Positions 10,058-18,773 of a stretch of DNA of 64,000 bases are shown here, piece after piece; within the stretch, counting starts at the first letter, position 1, and the number at the start of each line of letters is the position of its first letter. The translations under genes were made by a program, and so were the position numbers. Source of the DNA: Arthrobacter sp. MYb227 (GTDB lineage Bacteria; Actinomycetota; Actinomycetes; Actinomycetales; Micrococcaceae); assembly GCF_002975435.1 (NCBI RefSeq), contig NZ_PCPT01000005.1:186001-250000 (forward strand), read 5' to 3'. Under the pieces are notes generated by a model, which saw only the letters and a list, made by a program, of their open reading frames with translations, made no database searches and was not told the origin of the DNA.

Positions 10058-11461
10058 GTGTACATTGCCAAGAAAACTCGTTCGCTTGTTCGTCGAATTC
10101 GAACAAGGTTCAGTAGTGACTATCGGCCAGCAAAGAACAGCCTACTAGTCAGCGTTATTGTTCCAGTATTCAATACGGAGCCGTACTTACCAGCCTTTCT
10201 CGAGAGCCTAGTTTCTCAGGATCTACCGTCCGATAGATTTGAGGTTATTGTCGTCAATGATGGTTCTACTGATGACAGCGGAAATATTCTCGATCGCTTC
10301 GCTGAGAAGTACTCAAACATTACGGTAATTCATCAGGAGAACAGTGGTTGGGCGGGGAAACCACGGAATGTCGGGCTTTCCATGGCGAAAGGACATTTTG
10401 TGTTCTTTGCCGACGGCGATGATTTGGTTTCTCCTGAGAGCCTTAGGCGCATGTGTGAATTCGCGCTTAAAAACCAGCTAGATGTTGTTCTCCCGAAGAC
10501 TATCGGTATTGGTGGTCGTAAACAGACATCTGGTATCTACGCAAAGACACAGCTATCAGTTTCTCCTGTGACTGCTTTGAAAACCATGACGCCCCAAAAA
10601 CTTGTCTTGCGCTCTTTAATCGAAAAGAACAGACTGCAATTTGCTGAAGAGCCGGTTCGGCTCGAAGATGGAATGTTCATGGCTGCATGCTACCTGCTGG
10701 CAAAAAGAATCGGAATCGCTGCAGACTACGATTACTATAGCTTGCGGGCACGCGCCGATGGCTCGAATATCAGCTTCAGGCCTATAGACCCACAAAGCTA
10801 TACTGACTCTATTTCCAAAATCGCGACAATCATTGCAGAGTTGGGATCGGATCCAACCTTGATTCGTGACATGACCGTGATGTTGTGGCGTCGGAAGGGA
10901 CTGAAGATCTACGAGCCGGCGCGCTTTAGACGATACGCAGTTGCCAAACAGGACCAATGGATAAGCGCACATTCTTTGTTTTTGAAAGCCTTTCTACCAG
11001 TACAGGCAACAGAGGAATTACATGACCTTCATCGACGAAAGACTGAACTGATCCGAGCTCAGCAGAAGGCAGAATTACTTGAGCTTTGTGACACCGAAGA
11101 GGAATTTGCATTGCCAATACAGGTAAATACTTGTGTCGATAACGGCAAAGCTGTGGAGCTTGAAGGGTTGATTGTTGCTTCCAAAGTTAGCGCAGTGAGA
11201 ATAGTTGTTCGCCCAAGACGAGATCAAGCAACCACGTTTGTTGACTTGCTGTGTCCCGTGCTCGACGGTCGCTTTAGCGCTAATTTTGATTTGTCTTCGC
11301 AGGAAGGCAAAATCATGGACTTTTTGGTAGGCGCTTGCCTTGAGGACGTAGAAGGGCAACTTCGCCGGCTCGAGGTGTCTCCGGACTCAATGCTGAAGGG
11401 AACTGGACGACGGGAACCTTACGTCACGGCTAACGGGTACCTTAGCGTCCGTCCCCGCTAG
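10058..11461 (+). CDS. Family 2 glycosyltransferase, probably wall-polymer related
   Basis: A 467-residue protein with an N-terminal GT-A domain: VSVIVPVFNTEPYLPAFL, then VIVVNDGSTDDSG, and the metal-binding FADGDDL motif. The C-terminal ~200 residues resemble the extra domain of teichoic-acid glycosyltransferases but carry no motif I can name. I use GTG 10058; no strong ribosome binding site is visible. By eye the gene has lower GC than smc and ftsY around it, like the TagF-like genes, which suggests the same function or origin. Likely role: adding sugars to a teichoic-acid-like polymer (inference). Confidence 0.82.
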   Translation: MYIAKKTRSLVRRIRTRFSSDYRPAKNSLLVSVIVPVFNTEPYLPAFLESLVSQDLPSDRFEVIVVNDGSTDDSGNILDRFAEKYSNITVIHQENSGWAGKPRNVGLSMAKGHFVFFADGDDLVSPESLRRMCEFALKNQLDVVLPKTIGIGGRKQTSGIYAKTQLSVSPVTALKTMTPQKLVLRSLIEKNRLQFAEEPVRLEDGMFMAACYLLAKRIGIAADYDYYSLRARADGSNISFRPIDPQSYTDSISKIATIIAELGSDPTLIRDMTVMLWRRKGLKIYEPARFRRYAVAKQDQWISAHSLFLKAFLPVQATEELHDLHRRKTELIRAQQKAELLELCDTEEEFALPIQVNTCVDNGKAVELEGLIVASKVSAVRIVVRPRRDQATTFVDLLCPVLDGRFSANFDLSSQEGKIMDFLVGACLEDVEGQLRRLEVSPDSMLKGTGRREPYVTANGYLSVRPR

Positions 11462-11482
11462 AAGTAACTTCATTTAGTTAGT

Positions 11483-11520
11483 GTTCTCTGGGTTCGACGC
11501 TTATCTCGAACCCAGAGAAC
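11483..11520. terminator. Perfect 15-bp hairpin between convergent genes
   Basis: GTTCTCTGGGTTCGA (11483-11497) is exactly complementary to 11506-11520 around an 8-base loop. It lies between the glycosyltransferase (ends 11461) and the MFS gene (ends 11566) and can serve both directions. No U-tract is obvious. Confidence 0.65.
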
Positions 11521-11565
11521 AACACATTGTTGATTATGGGAGTCCAGTTAGGTGCAAGCTAGGGG

Positions 11566-12867
11566 TCATTCTTTGAGAGGTTTTTGATTCCCAAATGTTG
11601 GTTGCTGGACATCCTCTTTTTCCGGCACTAGTTTCTCTTTGACAAACATCCAGGCAAGTACACCTACGAGCCCTAGCACGCCACTCATGCTAAACGCCCA
11701 TCCGTATCCGATGTAGTCGGCCACGAGCCCAGCCAAAATTGGCCCAATAATGGAACCAAAATCGGTTGCCATTTGGAATGAGGCAAGTACTTTGCCGCCG
11801 TTGCGTCCCTGACCAACCACGTCGGCAATAGCCGCCTGTTGAGCGGGACCCATGAGTCCGGTGCCAATGCCAGCAATCACCGACAGAGCAATAAAGAGCG
11901 GGATGTTGTCCGCCCACCCAATTACGGCGGTGGCGAGCGAAGCAATTGAAAGACCAATAATGATCGGACGTTTGCGTCCGTAAGTGTCAGTCAGCTTTCC
12001 GGCAAAGGTGAGTGCAGCACCATTGCCAACTGCAAAGATCGCCAATGCTAATCCAGCCAAGAGGGTTCCATATTGGGCGAAGGTTGCCACTGCAAAGAGC
12101 GGAATCAATGACATGCGCACACCAAAGGCCATCCAGCCATTGGTGAAACCGGATACCAGAGCGGCGCGGAATGAGGCAAACGTCCATGCCTCCGAAAGTT
12201 GGATACGTTCGATAGGTACCGCGGCTTCCTTGATTTCTCCACGCTGGGTTCTACTTGAATGTGAGAGAGAGAAGTAGACAATTGCTGCAGCAATTATGAG
12301 TGAACCACCGTAAATAAAGAACGGCAACCGGAACCCTAAGCCAGCCATCAAGGAACCCATGACGGGGCCGGCGACGTTGCCCAGCAAGAACGCTCCGGAA
12401 TATAGGCCCGCGATCCGGCCCCGGATCTTCTTCGGTGACATTCGTGCGATTAGTGCCATGGCCGAGACGGTGAACATCGTTGAGCCGAGACCACCGAGAC
12501 CACGGAAAATCAGTAACTGTGTATACGTCTGGGCGAAACCACACAAGATTGTGGAAGCCGCAACTATCAATACTCCGGTGACATAAACGGCCGGCTCACC
12601 CAAGCGATCGGTGAGCTTTCCGCTGACCGGAGCAAAAATCAAACGGGTAAAGGCAAAGACACTGACAATGACACTTGCCGCGGCAGCTCCAACGTCAAAG
12701 CTCGTGGCAAATTGCGGCAGAATGGGTGCAATTAGTCCAAAACCAAGCGCAATAACGAAGGCTGCCGCGACCAATACGCGGATTTCACGGGGGACTGACG
12801 GAAGCTTCTCGGACGATGCACCAAGCATTGAATCAGAGGAATCTGGCGTCACAGGGTTCTTAGACAT
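11566..12867 (-). CDS. MFS efflux-type transporter
   Basis: A 433-residue membrane protein with about 12 hydrophobic segments in two halves. Loop 2-3 has the typical GKLTDRLGEPAVYV and the matching second-half loop is GKLTDTYGRKRPIIIG, as in drug:H+ antiporter-type MFS members. The N-terminal 30 residues are hydrophilic and Ser/Pro-rich; the C-terminus is charged. ATG 12867 is used, with GTG 12876 as an alternative; neither has a clear ribosome binding site and the mRNA may be nearly leaderless. It is divergent from ftsY. The substrate cannot be told from the sequence. Confidence 0.85.
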   Translation of the reverse strand: MSKNPVTPDSSDSMLGASSEKLPSVPREIRVLVAAAFVIALGFGLIAPILPQFATSFDVGAAAASVIVSVFAFTRLIFAPVSGKLTDRLGEPAVYVTGVLIVAASTILCGFAQTYTQLLIFRGLGGLGSTMFTVSAMALIARMSPKKIRGRIAGLYSGAFLLGNVAGPVMGSLMAGLGFRLPFFIYGGSLIIAAAIVYFSLSHSSRTQRGEIKEAAVPIERIQLSEAWTFASFRAALVSGFTNGWMAFGVRMSLIPLFAVATFAQYGTLLAGLALAIFAVGNGAALTFAGKLTDTYGRKRPIIIGLSIASLATAVIGWADNIPLFIALSVIAGIGTGLMGPAQQAAIADVVGQGRNGGKVLASFQMATDFGSIIGPILAGLVADYIGYGWAFSMSGVLGLVGVLAWMFVKEKLVPEKEDVQQPTFGNQKPLKE

Positions 12868-12960
12868 AGGTGGCACCAGTTTAGCTGAGTAGCGACGTGG
12901 GATGCCCGTTTAGTGAGCAACGAAGATGGGCATGAAATCAGTATGTGAGAAGCTAGAGAA

Positions 12961-14157
12961 GTGTCAGATCAAAATTATCTAATCATTGTCCTAGTCGCAG
13001 TGGTTGCAGTCATCGGTATTGGTGCTGCCTTCTTCTTGGTTCGCGGTCGCAAGGCCCCCAAGGGGACGTTCACCGGTCCGCGTGATGCCAACGACCCAGC
13101 ACCAACTATTACTGCACCGGAAGCTGCTACGGAGGCTCCTACAACTCTCGCTCCGAGCGATGTAGTCGAAGAGCTAGTCCTTGAGGTAGAGGATGAGCAG
13201 GTTGGCAAGGTAGTAGTTCCTACCGATGTACCAGAACCTGTTCAGGGACGTTTGGCACGCCTGCGTGCCCGACTGACCAAGTCCAACAATGCTCTGGGTA
13301 AGGGTCTACTGGCACTCTTGAGCCAAGACAAGATTGATGAAGATGTCTGGGACGAAATTGAAGAAACCCTTCTTCTCGCGGACCTTGGCACCGAACCAAC
13401 ACTTGAACTCGTTGATGCATTGCGTGAGCGTGTCACGATCGAGGGTAGCCGCGATCCGCAGCGCGTCCACGACATGCTACGTGAAGAACTTATCAAGCTA
13501 GTTGATCCAACAATGGATCGTAACTTCATTCCTACTCGTCATGCTGATCGCCCGAACGTGATCATGGTTGTTGGCGTCAACGGTGTCGGTAAGACCACCA
13601 CCATAGGCAAGATGGCACGCGTGTTCGTTGCAGAAGACAAGGATGTCCTGCTGGGTGCCGCAGATACGTTCCGTGCAGCGGCCGCGGAGCAACTTGCAAC
13701 TTGGGGGGACCGTGTGGGAGTTCCTACGGTCAAGTCAGACATTGACGGGGCCGACCCGGCATCGGTTGCCTTCGAGGCAGTGAGCGCCGGTATCGATCAG
13801 GAAGTCGATATTGTCATGATCGACACAGCCGGGCGTCTGCAGAACAAGGTTGGCCTCATGGATGAGCTTGGCAAGATTAAGCGCGTCATTGAGAAGAAGG
13901 CAACCGTTGATGAAGTCCTGCTGGTTTTGGATGCAACGACCGGTCAGAACGGCCTGAATCAGGCCAAGGTCTTCTCCGAGGTAGTCAACGTCACCGGTAT
14001 TGTGCTGACCAAACTGGACGGTACAGCCAAGGGCGGCATTGTTGTTGCTATTCAGCGTCAGCTCGGTGTGCCAGTGAAACTCGTGGGTCTGGGTGAAGGC
14101 CCGGATGACCTTGCGCCATTTGATGCAGAAGTATTCGTTGACGCGCTTCTTGACTAA
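12961..14157 (+). CDS. ftsY: Signal recognition particle receptor FtsY
   Basis: Membrane-associated GTPase that docks SRP-ribosome complexes at the translocon. It begins with one transmembrane segment (IIVLVAVVAVIGIGAAFFLV), an acidic linker, then the NG domain. G1 GVNGVGKTTTIGKMA is at about 204-218, followed by DTFRAAAAEQL, DTAGRLQNK and TKLDGTAKGG. The 398-residue length fits actinobacterial FtsY with an N-terminal anchor. GTG start at 12961. Its partner ffh is at 40838 in the same window. Confidence 0.97.
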   Translation: MSDQNYLIIVLVAVVAVIGIGAAFFLVRGRKAPKGTFTGPRDANDPAPTITAPEAATEAPTTLAPSDVVEELVLEVEDEQVGKVVVPTDVPEPVQGRLARLRARLTKSNNALGKGLLALLSQDKIDEDVWDEIEETLLLADLGTEPTLELVDALRERVTIEGSRDPQRVHDMLREELIKLVDPTMDRNFIPTRHADRPNVIMVVGVNGVGKTTTIGKMARVFVAEDKDVLLGAADTFRAAAAEQLATWGDRVGVPTVKSDIDGADPASVAFEAVSAGIDQEVDIVMIDTAGRLQNKVGLMDELGKIKRVIEKKATVDEVLLVLDATTGQNGLNQAKVFSEVVNVTGIVLTKLDGTAKGGIVVAIQRQLGVPVKLVGLGEGPDDLAPFDAEVFVDALLD

Positions 14158-14194
14158 ATAGAACTTCCGGTTCTCCGGAAATAGTAGGTTCTTT

Positions 14195-14231
14195 AGGGCG
14201 GTCACAGTTGATTTCTGTGACCGCCCTTTTT
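14195..14231 (+). terminator. Rho-independent terminator after ftsY
   Basis: AGGGCGGTCACAG (14195-14207) pairs with CTGTGACCGCCCT (14215-14227), loop 7, followed by a run of T. It is a classic intrinsic terminator about 40 bp after the ftsY stop. Confidence 0.85.
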
Positions 14232-14303
14232 AATGCCCAAAAGGTAAATGGAAACATCCACGCAACGCATATGACACGAGCTCTTTACGTCGAAGGCCTT
14301 TTC

Positions 14304-14319
14304 GTAACTACCGCGAAAC
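14304..14319 (+). promoter_or_regulatory. Candidate GlnR half-site upstream of amtB
   Basis: GTAAC, six bases, GAAAC matches one a/b pair of the actinobacterial GlnR consensus (GTnAC-n6-GAAAC). It ends about 86 bp before the amtB ATG, a sensible place for nitrogen control. The second pair expected 22 bp upstream is not convincing, so this is one half-box only. Confidence 0.45.
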
Positions 14320-14405
14320 CGGAGGCCAAGACGATTGAAACACCCCGCAGCGATTCTTGAATCAAGGCGAGAAGTACTCGTCAAAGAATTTTGGAGGCTA
14401 TAGAG

Positions 14406-15743
14406 ATGGAGCTGACAACCACGCATGTGTGGATGATGGTCTGTGCGGCACTGGTGTTACTTATGAGTCCTGCATTGGCATTCTTCTACGGCGGTATGAC
14501 CCGAGCCAAAAGTGTCCTGAACATGATGATGATGAGTTTCTCGGCCATTTCCTTGGTGACCGTGGTTTGGGTGCTGTGGGGAAACTCAATGGCCGGGGGA
14601 GGGGCAAACATCGGGGGACTATTTGGAAACCCCGCAGACGGGTTTGGGATGGGAAGCCTGGTTGGCGGAGACGGTTTGATTGCCGCTGGCTACGGAGCAA
14701 CATTTGCGATCATTACCGTGGCGTTGATTTCTGGGGCGATTGCCGATCGGGCTAAGTTCGGTGCCTGGCTACTTTTCGTCCCGATCTGGGTGACGTTGGT
14801 TTATGCTCCCATCGCGTATTGGGTCTGGGGCGGAGGAATCTTGGGTTCCGAGGGTGCTATTGGTTCAGTAGTTGGGGAAGCCATTGATTTTGCTGGTGGC
14901 ACAGTAGTACATATCAATGCTGGTGTTGCAGGTCTTGTCCTAGCGCTAATCCTCGGAAAACGTCGTGGCTTTGGAAAAGATCCAAGTCAACGTCCGCACA
15001 ACATCCCCTTGGTGATGCTCGGGGCGGCACTTTTGTGGTTTGGCTGGTTTGGGTTCAATGGAGGGGCCGCAAGCACCGTTGAAGAAGCGGGCCTTATTTG
15101 GATCAATACGCTTGCCGCACCGTCGGCCGCTTTGCTGGGCTGGATCGCCGTTGAACGAATCCGCGATGGACACAGCACCTCATTGGGTGCTGCTTCGGGA
15201 ATCGTTGCCGGTTTGGTAGCGATTACCCCTGCGTGCGCCAATATTTCACCCGTTGCAGCACTTGGTCTGGGACTTGTTGCGGGAGCCGTTTCGGCATTGG
15301 CCGTTGGTCTGAAATACCGCTGGGGCTATGACGATTCTCTTGACGTTGTTGGCGTTCACTTAGTTTCGGGAATCATCGGCACCCTTGCGCTTGGTTTCAT
15401 CGCGCTGCCAGTCGAGGGGCAAGACGGCGGACTTTTCTACGGTGGAGGCTTCAGACAATTGTGGGCACAGCTTGCCGCCTGCATCTTGGTTATGGCATTT
15501 ACCGCAATCATGACCGCGATTATTGGCCTTGTGATCCATAAAACCCTTGGTTTCCGCATTAGCAGCGATGAGGAAATTGCGGGAATTGACCTGATGCAGC
15601 ATGCGGAGACTGGTTATGAGTTTGGTGGACTGGGAACCGGCGGAACCTTCGTCCCGCACCCCGCCACGTCATCACACATTAAGCCGTCAACAAACGTATC
15701 TGAGCATGAAAAAGACCAGACCAAAGAAGAGGTAAGCGCGTGA
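14406..15743 (+). CDS. amtB: Ammonium transporter AmtB
   Basis: A trimeric membrane channel for ammonium/ammonia. The 445-residue protein has 11 predicted membrane spans. The family signature DFAGGTVVHINAGVAGL contains the first pore His and GVHLVSGIIG the second. ATG 14406 is preferred over an upstream TTG because GGAGG (14393-14397) sits eight bases before it. The cytoplasmic tail is hydrophilic, ending HEKDQTKEEVSA. It overlaps glnB by four bases (GTGA), so the pair is translationally coupled, fitting the known AmtB-PII blockade. Confidence 0.96.
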   Translation: MELTTTHVWMMVCAALVLLMSPALAFFYGGMTRAKSVLNMMMMSFSAISLVTVVWVLWGNSMAGGGANIGGLFGNPADGFGMGSLVGGDGLIAAGYGATFAIITVALISGAIADRAKFGAWLLFVPIWVTLVYAPIAYWVWGGGILGSEGAIGSVVGEAIDFAGGTVVHINAGVAGLVLALILGKRRGFGKDPSQRPHNIPLVMLGAALLWFGWFGFNGGAASTVEEAGLIWINTLAAPSAALLGWIAVERIRDGHSTSLGAASGIVAGLVAITPACANISPVAALGLGLVAGAVSALAVGLKYRWGYDDSLDVVGVHLVSGIIGTLALGFIALPVEGQDGGLFYGGGFRQLWAQLAACILVMAFTAIMTAIIGLVIHKTLGFRISSDEEIAGIDLMQHAETGYEFGGLGTGGTFVPHPATSSHIKPSTNVSEHEKDQTKEEVSA

Positions 15744-16078
15744 AACTCGTTACGGCAATCATCCGGCCAGAGAAGACGGACCTCATCCGAGAAGCTCTTG
15801 AGTCCTATGGCGTTCAGGGAATGACAATAAGCCAAGCTAGCGGTTATGGCAGGCAACGCGGGCATACTCAGGTGTATCGGGGAGCTGAATTTACAGTTGA
15901 TTTACTCCCCAAAGTTCGACTGGAAATCCTCGTAGATGATATTTCCTGTGACGATATCCTCAACGTTCTCATCGCCACCGCAAATACCGGTAGTGCTGGG
16001 GACGGGAAGATTTGGGTGACACAGGTGGAAGAGGCCATCCGGGTACGTACCGGGGAGCGCGGCGTGGCAGCTGTATAG
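15740..16078 (+). CDS. glnB: PII nitrogen regulatory protein with Phe at position 51
   Basis: A small trimeric signal protein that senses ATP/ADP/2-oxoglutarate and blocks AmtB. The 112 residues match PII throughout: an N-terminal MKLVTAIIRPEK, the T-loop GRQRGHTQVYRGAEFTVD, then the C-terminal VEEAIRVRTGERG nucleotide-binding loop. Counting from GTG 15740, residue 51 is Phe where uridylylated or adenylylated PII proteins have Tyr; Tyr46 is kept. The gene that usually follows in actinobacteria, glnD (the modifying enzyme), is absent: the next gene is a TagF-like gene on the other strand. Regulation by effector binding alone is the likely outcome (inference). Confidence 0.95.
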   Translation: MKLVTAIIRPEKTDLIREALESYGVQGMTISQASGYGRQRGHTQVYRGAEFTVDLLPKVRLEILVDDISCDDILNVLIATANTGSAGDGKIWVTQVEEAIRVRTGERGVAAV

Positions 16079-16507
16079 AGTATGTGTCATTCCTAGGACA
16101 CCTCATGTACAGATGCGGTCGTTGGATATTGGTAATTACGAACTCTTTTGGCATCGACGTAGAATTTATCAGCTGCCAGAAGATTCATGATTGCCAATGA
16201 ATCGACGGGACAGTCTCTTGTCCATGATGTCTGGGCCACGGGGTACACGCCACATCATGTGGACGAAAAAATATGGCTCTATTTCGAGCTGGCCATGCAA
16301 TCATTGGCAGAGACCTCTATTGAATATTCCAAACTCAGCTAGTGCTGTCCTCGGAGGGTGCAAATAGCTGACTGTCAGCAAGGGTAGATTAGGTTTAGAA
16401 GTGCAGGCGGAATCTGTGAGACCGAGCTCACGTATTTGAAGAACGTGGATCTCTGTACTGATGTCATGTAATGAGCGCTGTTTCAGGCCGATCCCCGAGA
16501 GCGTGGA
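16079..16507. other. Non-coding stretch after glnB
   Basis: About 430 bp with no supportable gene. I looked for remains of glnD here and saw none in any frame. No strong terminator hairpin was found. Confidence 0.5.
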
Positions 16508-17779
16508 TTATTCAGTTTCTCCAGAAGTCATAGCACTTCCATGATTTTCATGATCAGCTAATTGCCTAGTTCGCGCGTTGATCAGTGAATCGATGGCCGT
16601 TATGAACGCGGGAGTCGAGCTGCCTGGTTCTTGGTCTCCGAAGTAGTATCTGCGCATTTCCCTGCGGTCCTTGGCAGAAGTCGCTCGAACGGTCTGATCA
16701 AAAGTCGCAAGGATGCCCTCGATGCTGGAACGACTGATGACTGGGCATACCCTGCTCACGGGTGCCTCACGGTGGAGTCTAGCTAAATCATCGGCGCGAT
16801 CTGTGAGCAGCAAAGGCTTTTCCGGATGTAAGTACAGGAAATCTAACCCGACGCTGGATACATCAGTCAACAACCCCTCCACTTGCTGGAAGAAAGCAAT
16901 GATATTGCCCTCCGGGGAGGCCACGTGGTTTGCTCCATCTTTGTTGAGTGCGAGGAGTATTTCGATGATTTCCGCATGTGCTCGGGCTACCCCATTATTG
17001 GTTGACGTCGCGATTCGGGGATGCGGCTTGTAAATAATACGCGTCTCGGAGAGGGCCGCCAAGGCTCGGATGATCTGGACGCCGAATATGTCAATCGATG
17101 TGTAATTATTGGCATCATTTTCTCCCTCCCAAGTTGGGGCATACATGATGGTTCGCCCAGCGAATGGAGGGAGTTGTCTAGGAAATGTTGAGTCCAGTTG
17201 GGGCCGACCAACACTCAGTAACCGTGACGCATCGAAGTCTAAGAGCACCGACTTGTGTCTTTCCACCGCGGCAGGTCCGGCGACAAAGACCTTGTCATAT
17301 GCCTTGGCCTGATTGGAAACCATAGAAAGTTTGTCGCTCTCTCCGTGGTTAATATGGACGTGCAAAGGTTTAGGCGCACTGAGCGATTGGAAGTTCGCTA
17401 CTCCATTATTAACGTAGAGGCATAATTTGAAGTCGTTGAACCTGTAGAGAGTTACCAGATCGTCGTAGCGGCGAACGAAAATTTTCGGCAAGTGACTGCG
17501 CGAGCGAAAGTACCGCATCGTCGGGACTTTCCGGAATACTAACACCACAGGGTGTACTTCGTTGAGTTTTTCCAGGGTGGGTAGCCATTGCTCAAGCTGG
17601 TATGCCTTGTTGGGTAGATCGCTGAAATAGACAATAACATCGCCGGCCACTGGAATGTGATCTATCTCGTGGTTGGCCACCGTAGCGGTTCCCAGTCCCA
17701 GCCACTTGCGCGTTTTGACACCTGTAGTAGAGCTTATTGCGGCTCGAACTTGGTCCCCAGCCCAGTTCTTGAATTTCAT
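16508..17779 (-). CDS. TagF-like CDP-glycerol glycerophosphotransferase (copy 3)
   Basis: A 423-residue glycerophosphotransferase-family enzyme, most like copy 4 (26321). Shared blocks include VIVYFSDLPNKAYQLEQWLP, VHINHGESDKLSMVSNQAKA, TIMYAPTWEGEN, IYKPHPRIA and TDVSSVGLDFLYL. The ATG at 17779 has AAGGA seven bases upstream and is preferred over starts at up to 17842. It is cytoplasmic with no signal peptide. It sits alone between glnB and the large surface protein, on the opposite strand to both. Likely role: polymerisation or priming of a wall teichoic-acid-like polymer. Confidence 0.85.
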   Translation of the reverse strand: MKFKNWAGDQVRAAISSTTGVKTRKWLGLGTATVANHEIDHIPVAGDVIVYFSDLPNKAYQLEQWLPTLEKLNEVHPVVLVFRKVPTMRYFRSRSHLPKIFVRRYDDLVTLYRFNDFKLCLYVNNGVANFQSLSAPKPLHVHINHGESDKLSMVSNQAKAYDKVFVAGPAAVERHKSVLLDFDASRLLSVGRPQLDSTFPRQLPPFAGRTIMYAPTWEGENDANNYTSIDIFGVQIIRALAALSETRIIYKPHPRIATSTNNGVARAHAEIIEILLALNKDGANHVASPEGNIIAFFQQVEGLLTDVSSVGLDFLYLHPEKPLLLTDRADDLARLHREAPVSRVCPVISRSSIEGILATFDQTVRATSAKDRREMRRYYFGDQEPGSSTPAFITAIDSLINARTRQLADHENHGSAMTSGETE

Positions 17780-18773
17780 ATTCAAATCCTTAACTGATTT
17801 CTTCAACGGGTAGGTAGTGCTTTGATGCATGCGTAGTTGCAATCTGGTCCCATGGTTTGAATCCGATTAATTCCCTGGTCTCAATACATGCTTCGCAGCT
17901 CAAATCTAGAATCAATACTGCTGTATTTTGCTTAGCAAAGATAGGGGACTGGGCCTATTGTATTGGTTCCTTATTTGGTGGATTTATAGACCTTCTGTGA
18001 AGTGTTGGGCGAGTGGTTGCCGGGGAAATGACTGAATCTTCCAGCAAGAGCATTCATCGGGCCAGGCACGCTTCGTTCTGCCGCGTGTGGGAGTTGAAAG
18101 TAATAGTTTCCAGAAGCTGGAAATATGTGGTGCTGGAATACCGGTGATTGGTGTGAGTCGGACGCCATGGAATTGCAGTCGGATTTCCGAAGACTAGTTT
18201 CGGGCTGAGGTTTTCCTGCGATTGATCGGGGCGTGTAGCCCGTGAGCCCATGCTGGACATGGATAGCGTGCGCGGAGGAGTAATGGATGAAAATTTAGTT
18301 GAATCGAGCAACCAATGGTGTTTTCGTGGAGGCTAAAACGCGTATTACTTTATGGTGGATTAAGTAACCTCACGTTTCGTATGCGTATGGCCGCATTCGG
18401 TAGACCATAGCGCATTTTCCTGAATTGACTGGGGGATATGGCGTCCTCTGGATTGCTTGTCAATCAGGACCCGGAGGTAAATTGTTGAAATCTTCGGCGA
18501 GACTGCTGCCGTAGGGCTTGTTTCTATTGCTGAGAATCATGCGATCTTTTTGAGTCGCATCTAAAAATTGCCGTTTCCTAAAGTAGGGTGAAAATGAAAG
18601 ATAAATGCAAGTTTTCTCCAACCACTATTTACTTATCGGGAATCTACGCAGATAGTTAATCCAACTCGGGGGTGGGACCTCAGGATCGACGTAGCAATTT
18701 GGGGGGATGCGTCCGGGCCTTGTTGGTCCAATGGCGAAAAGCGCCGGACCGCTATTTTCTTGGGGAGAATACG
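17780..18773. other. Long non-coding stretch before the peroxidase gene
   Basis: About 1 kb between two divergent genes without a believable open frame. It must carry the promoters of both, including any regulation of the large secreted protein. I could not pick out a confident promoter, riboswitch or repeat. Confidence 0.4.
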
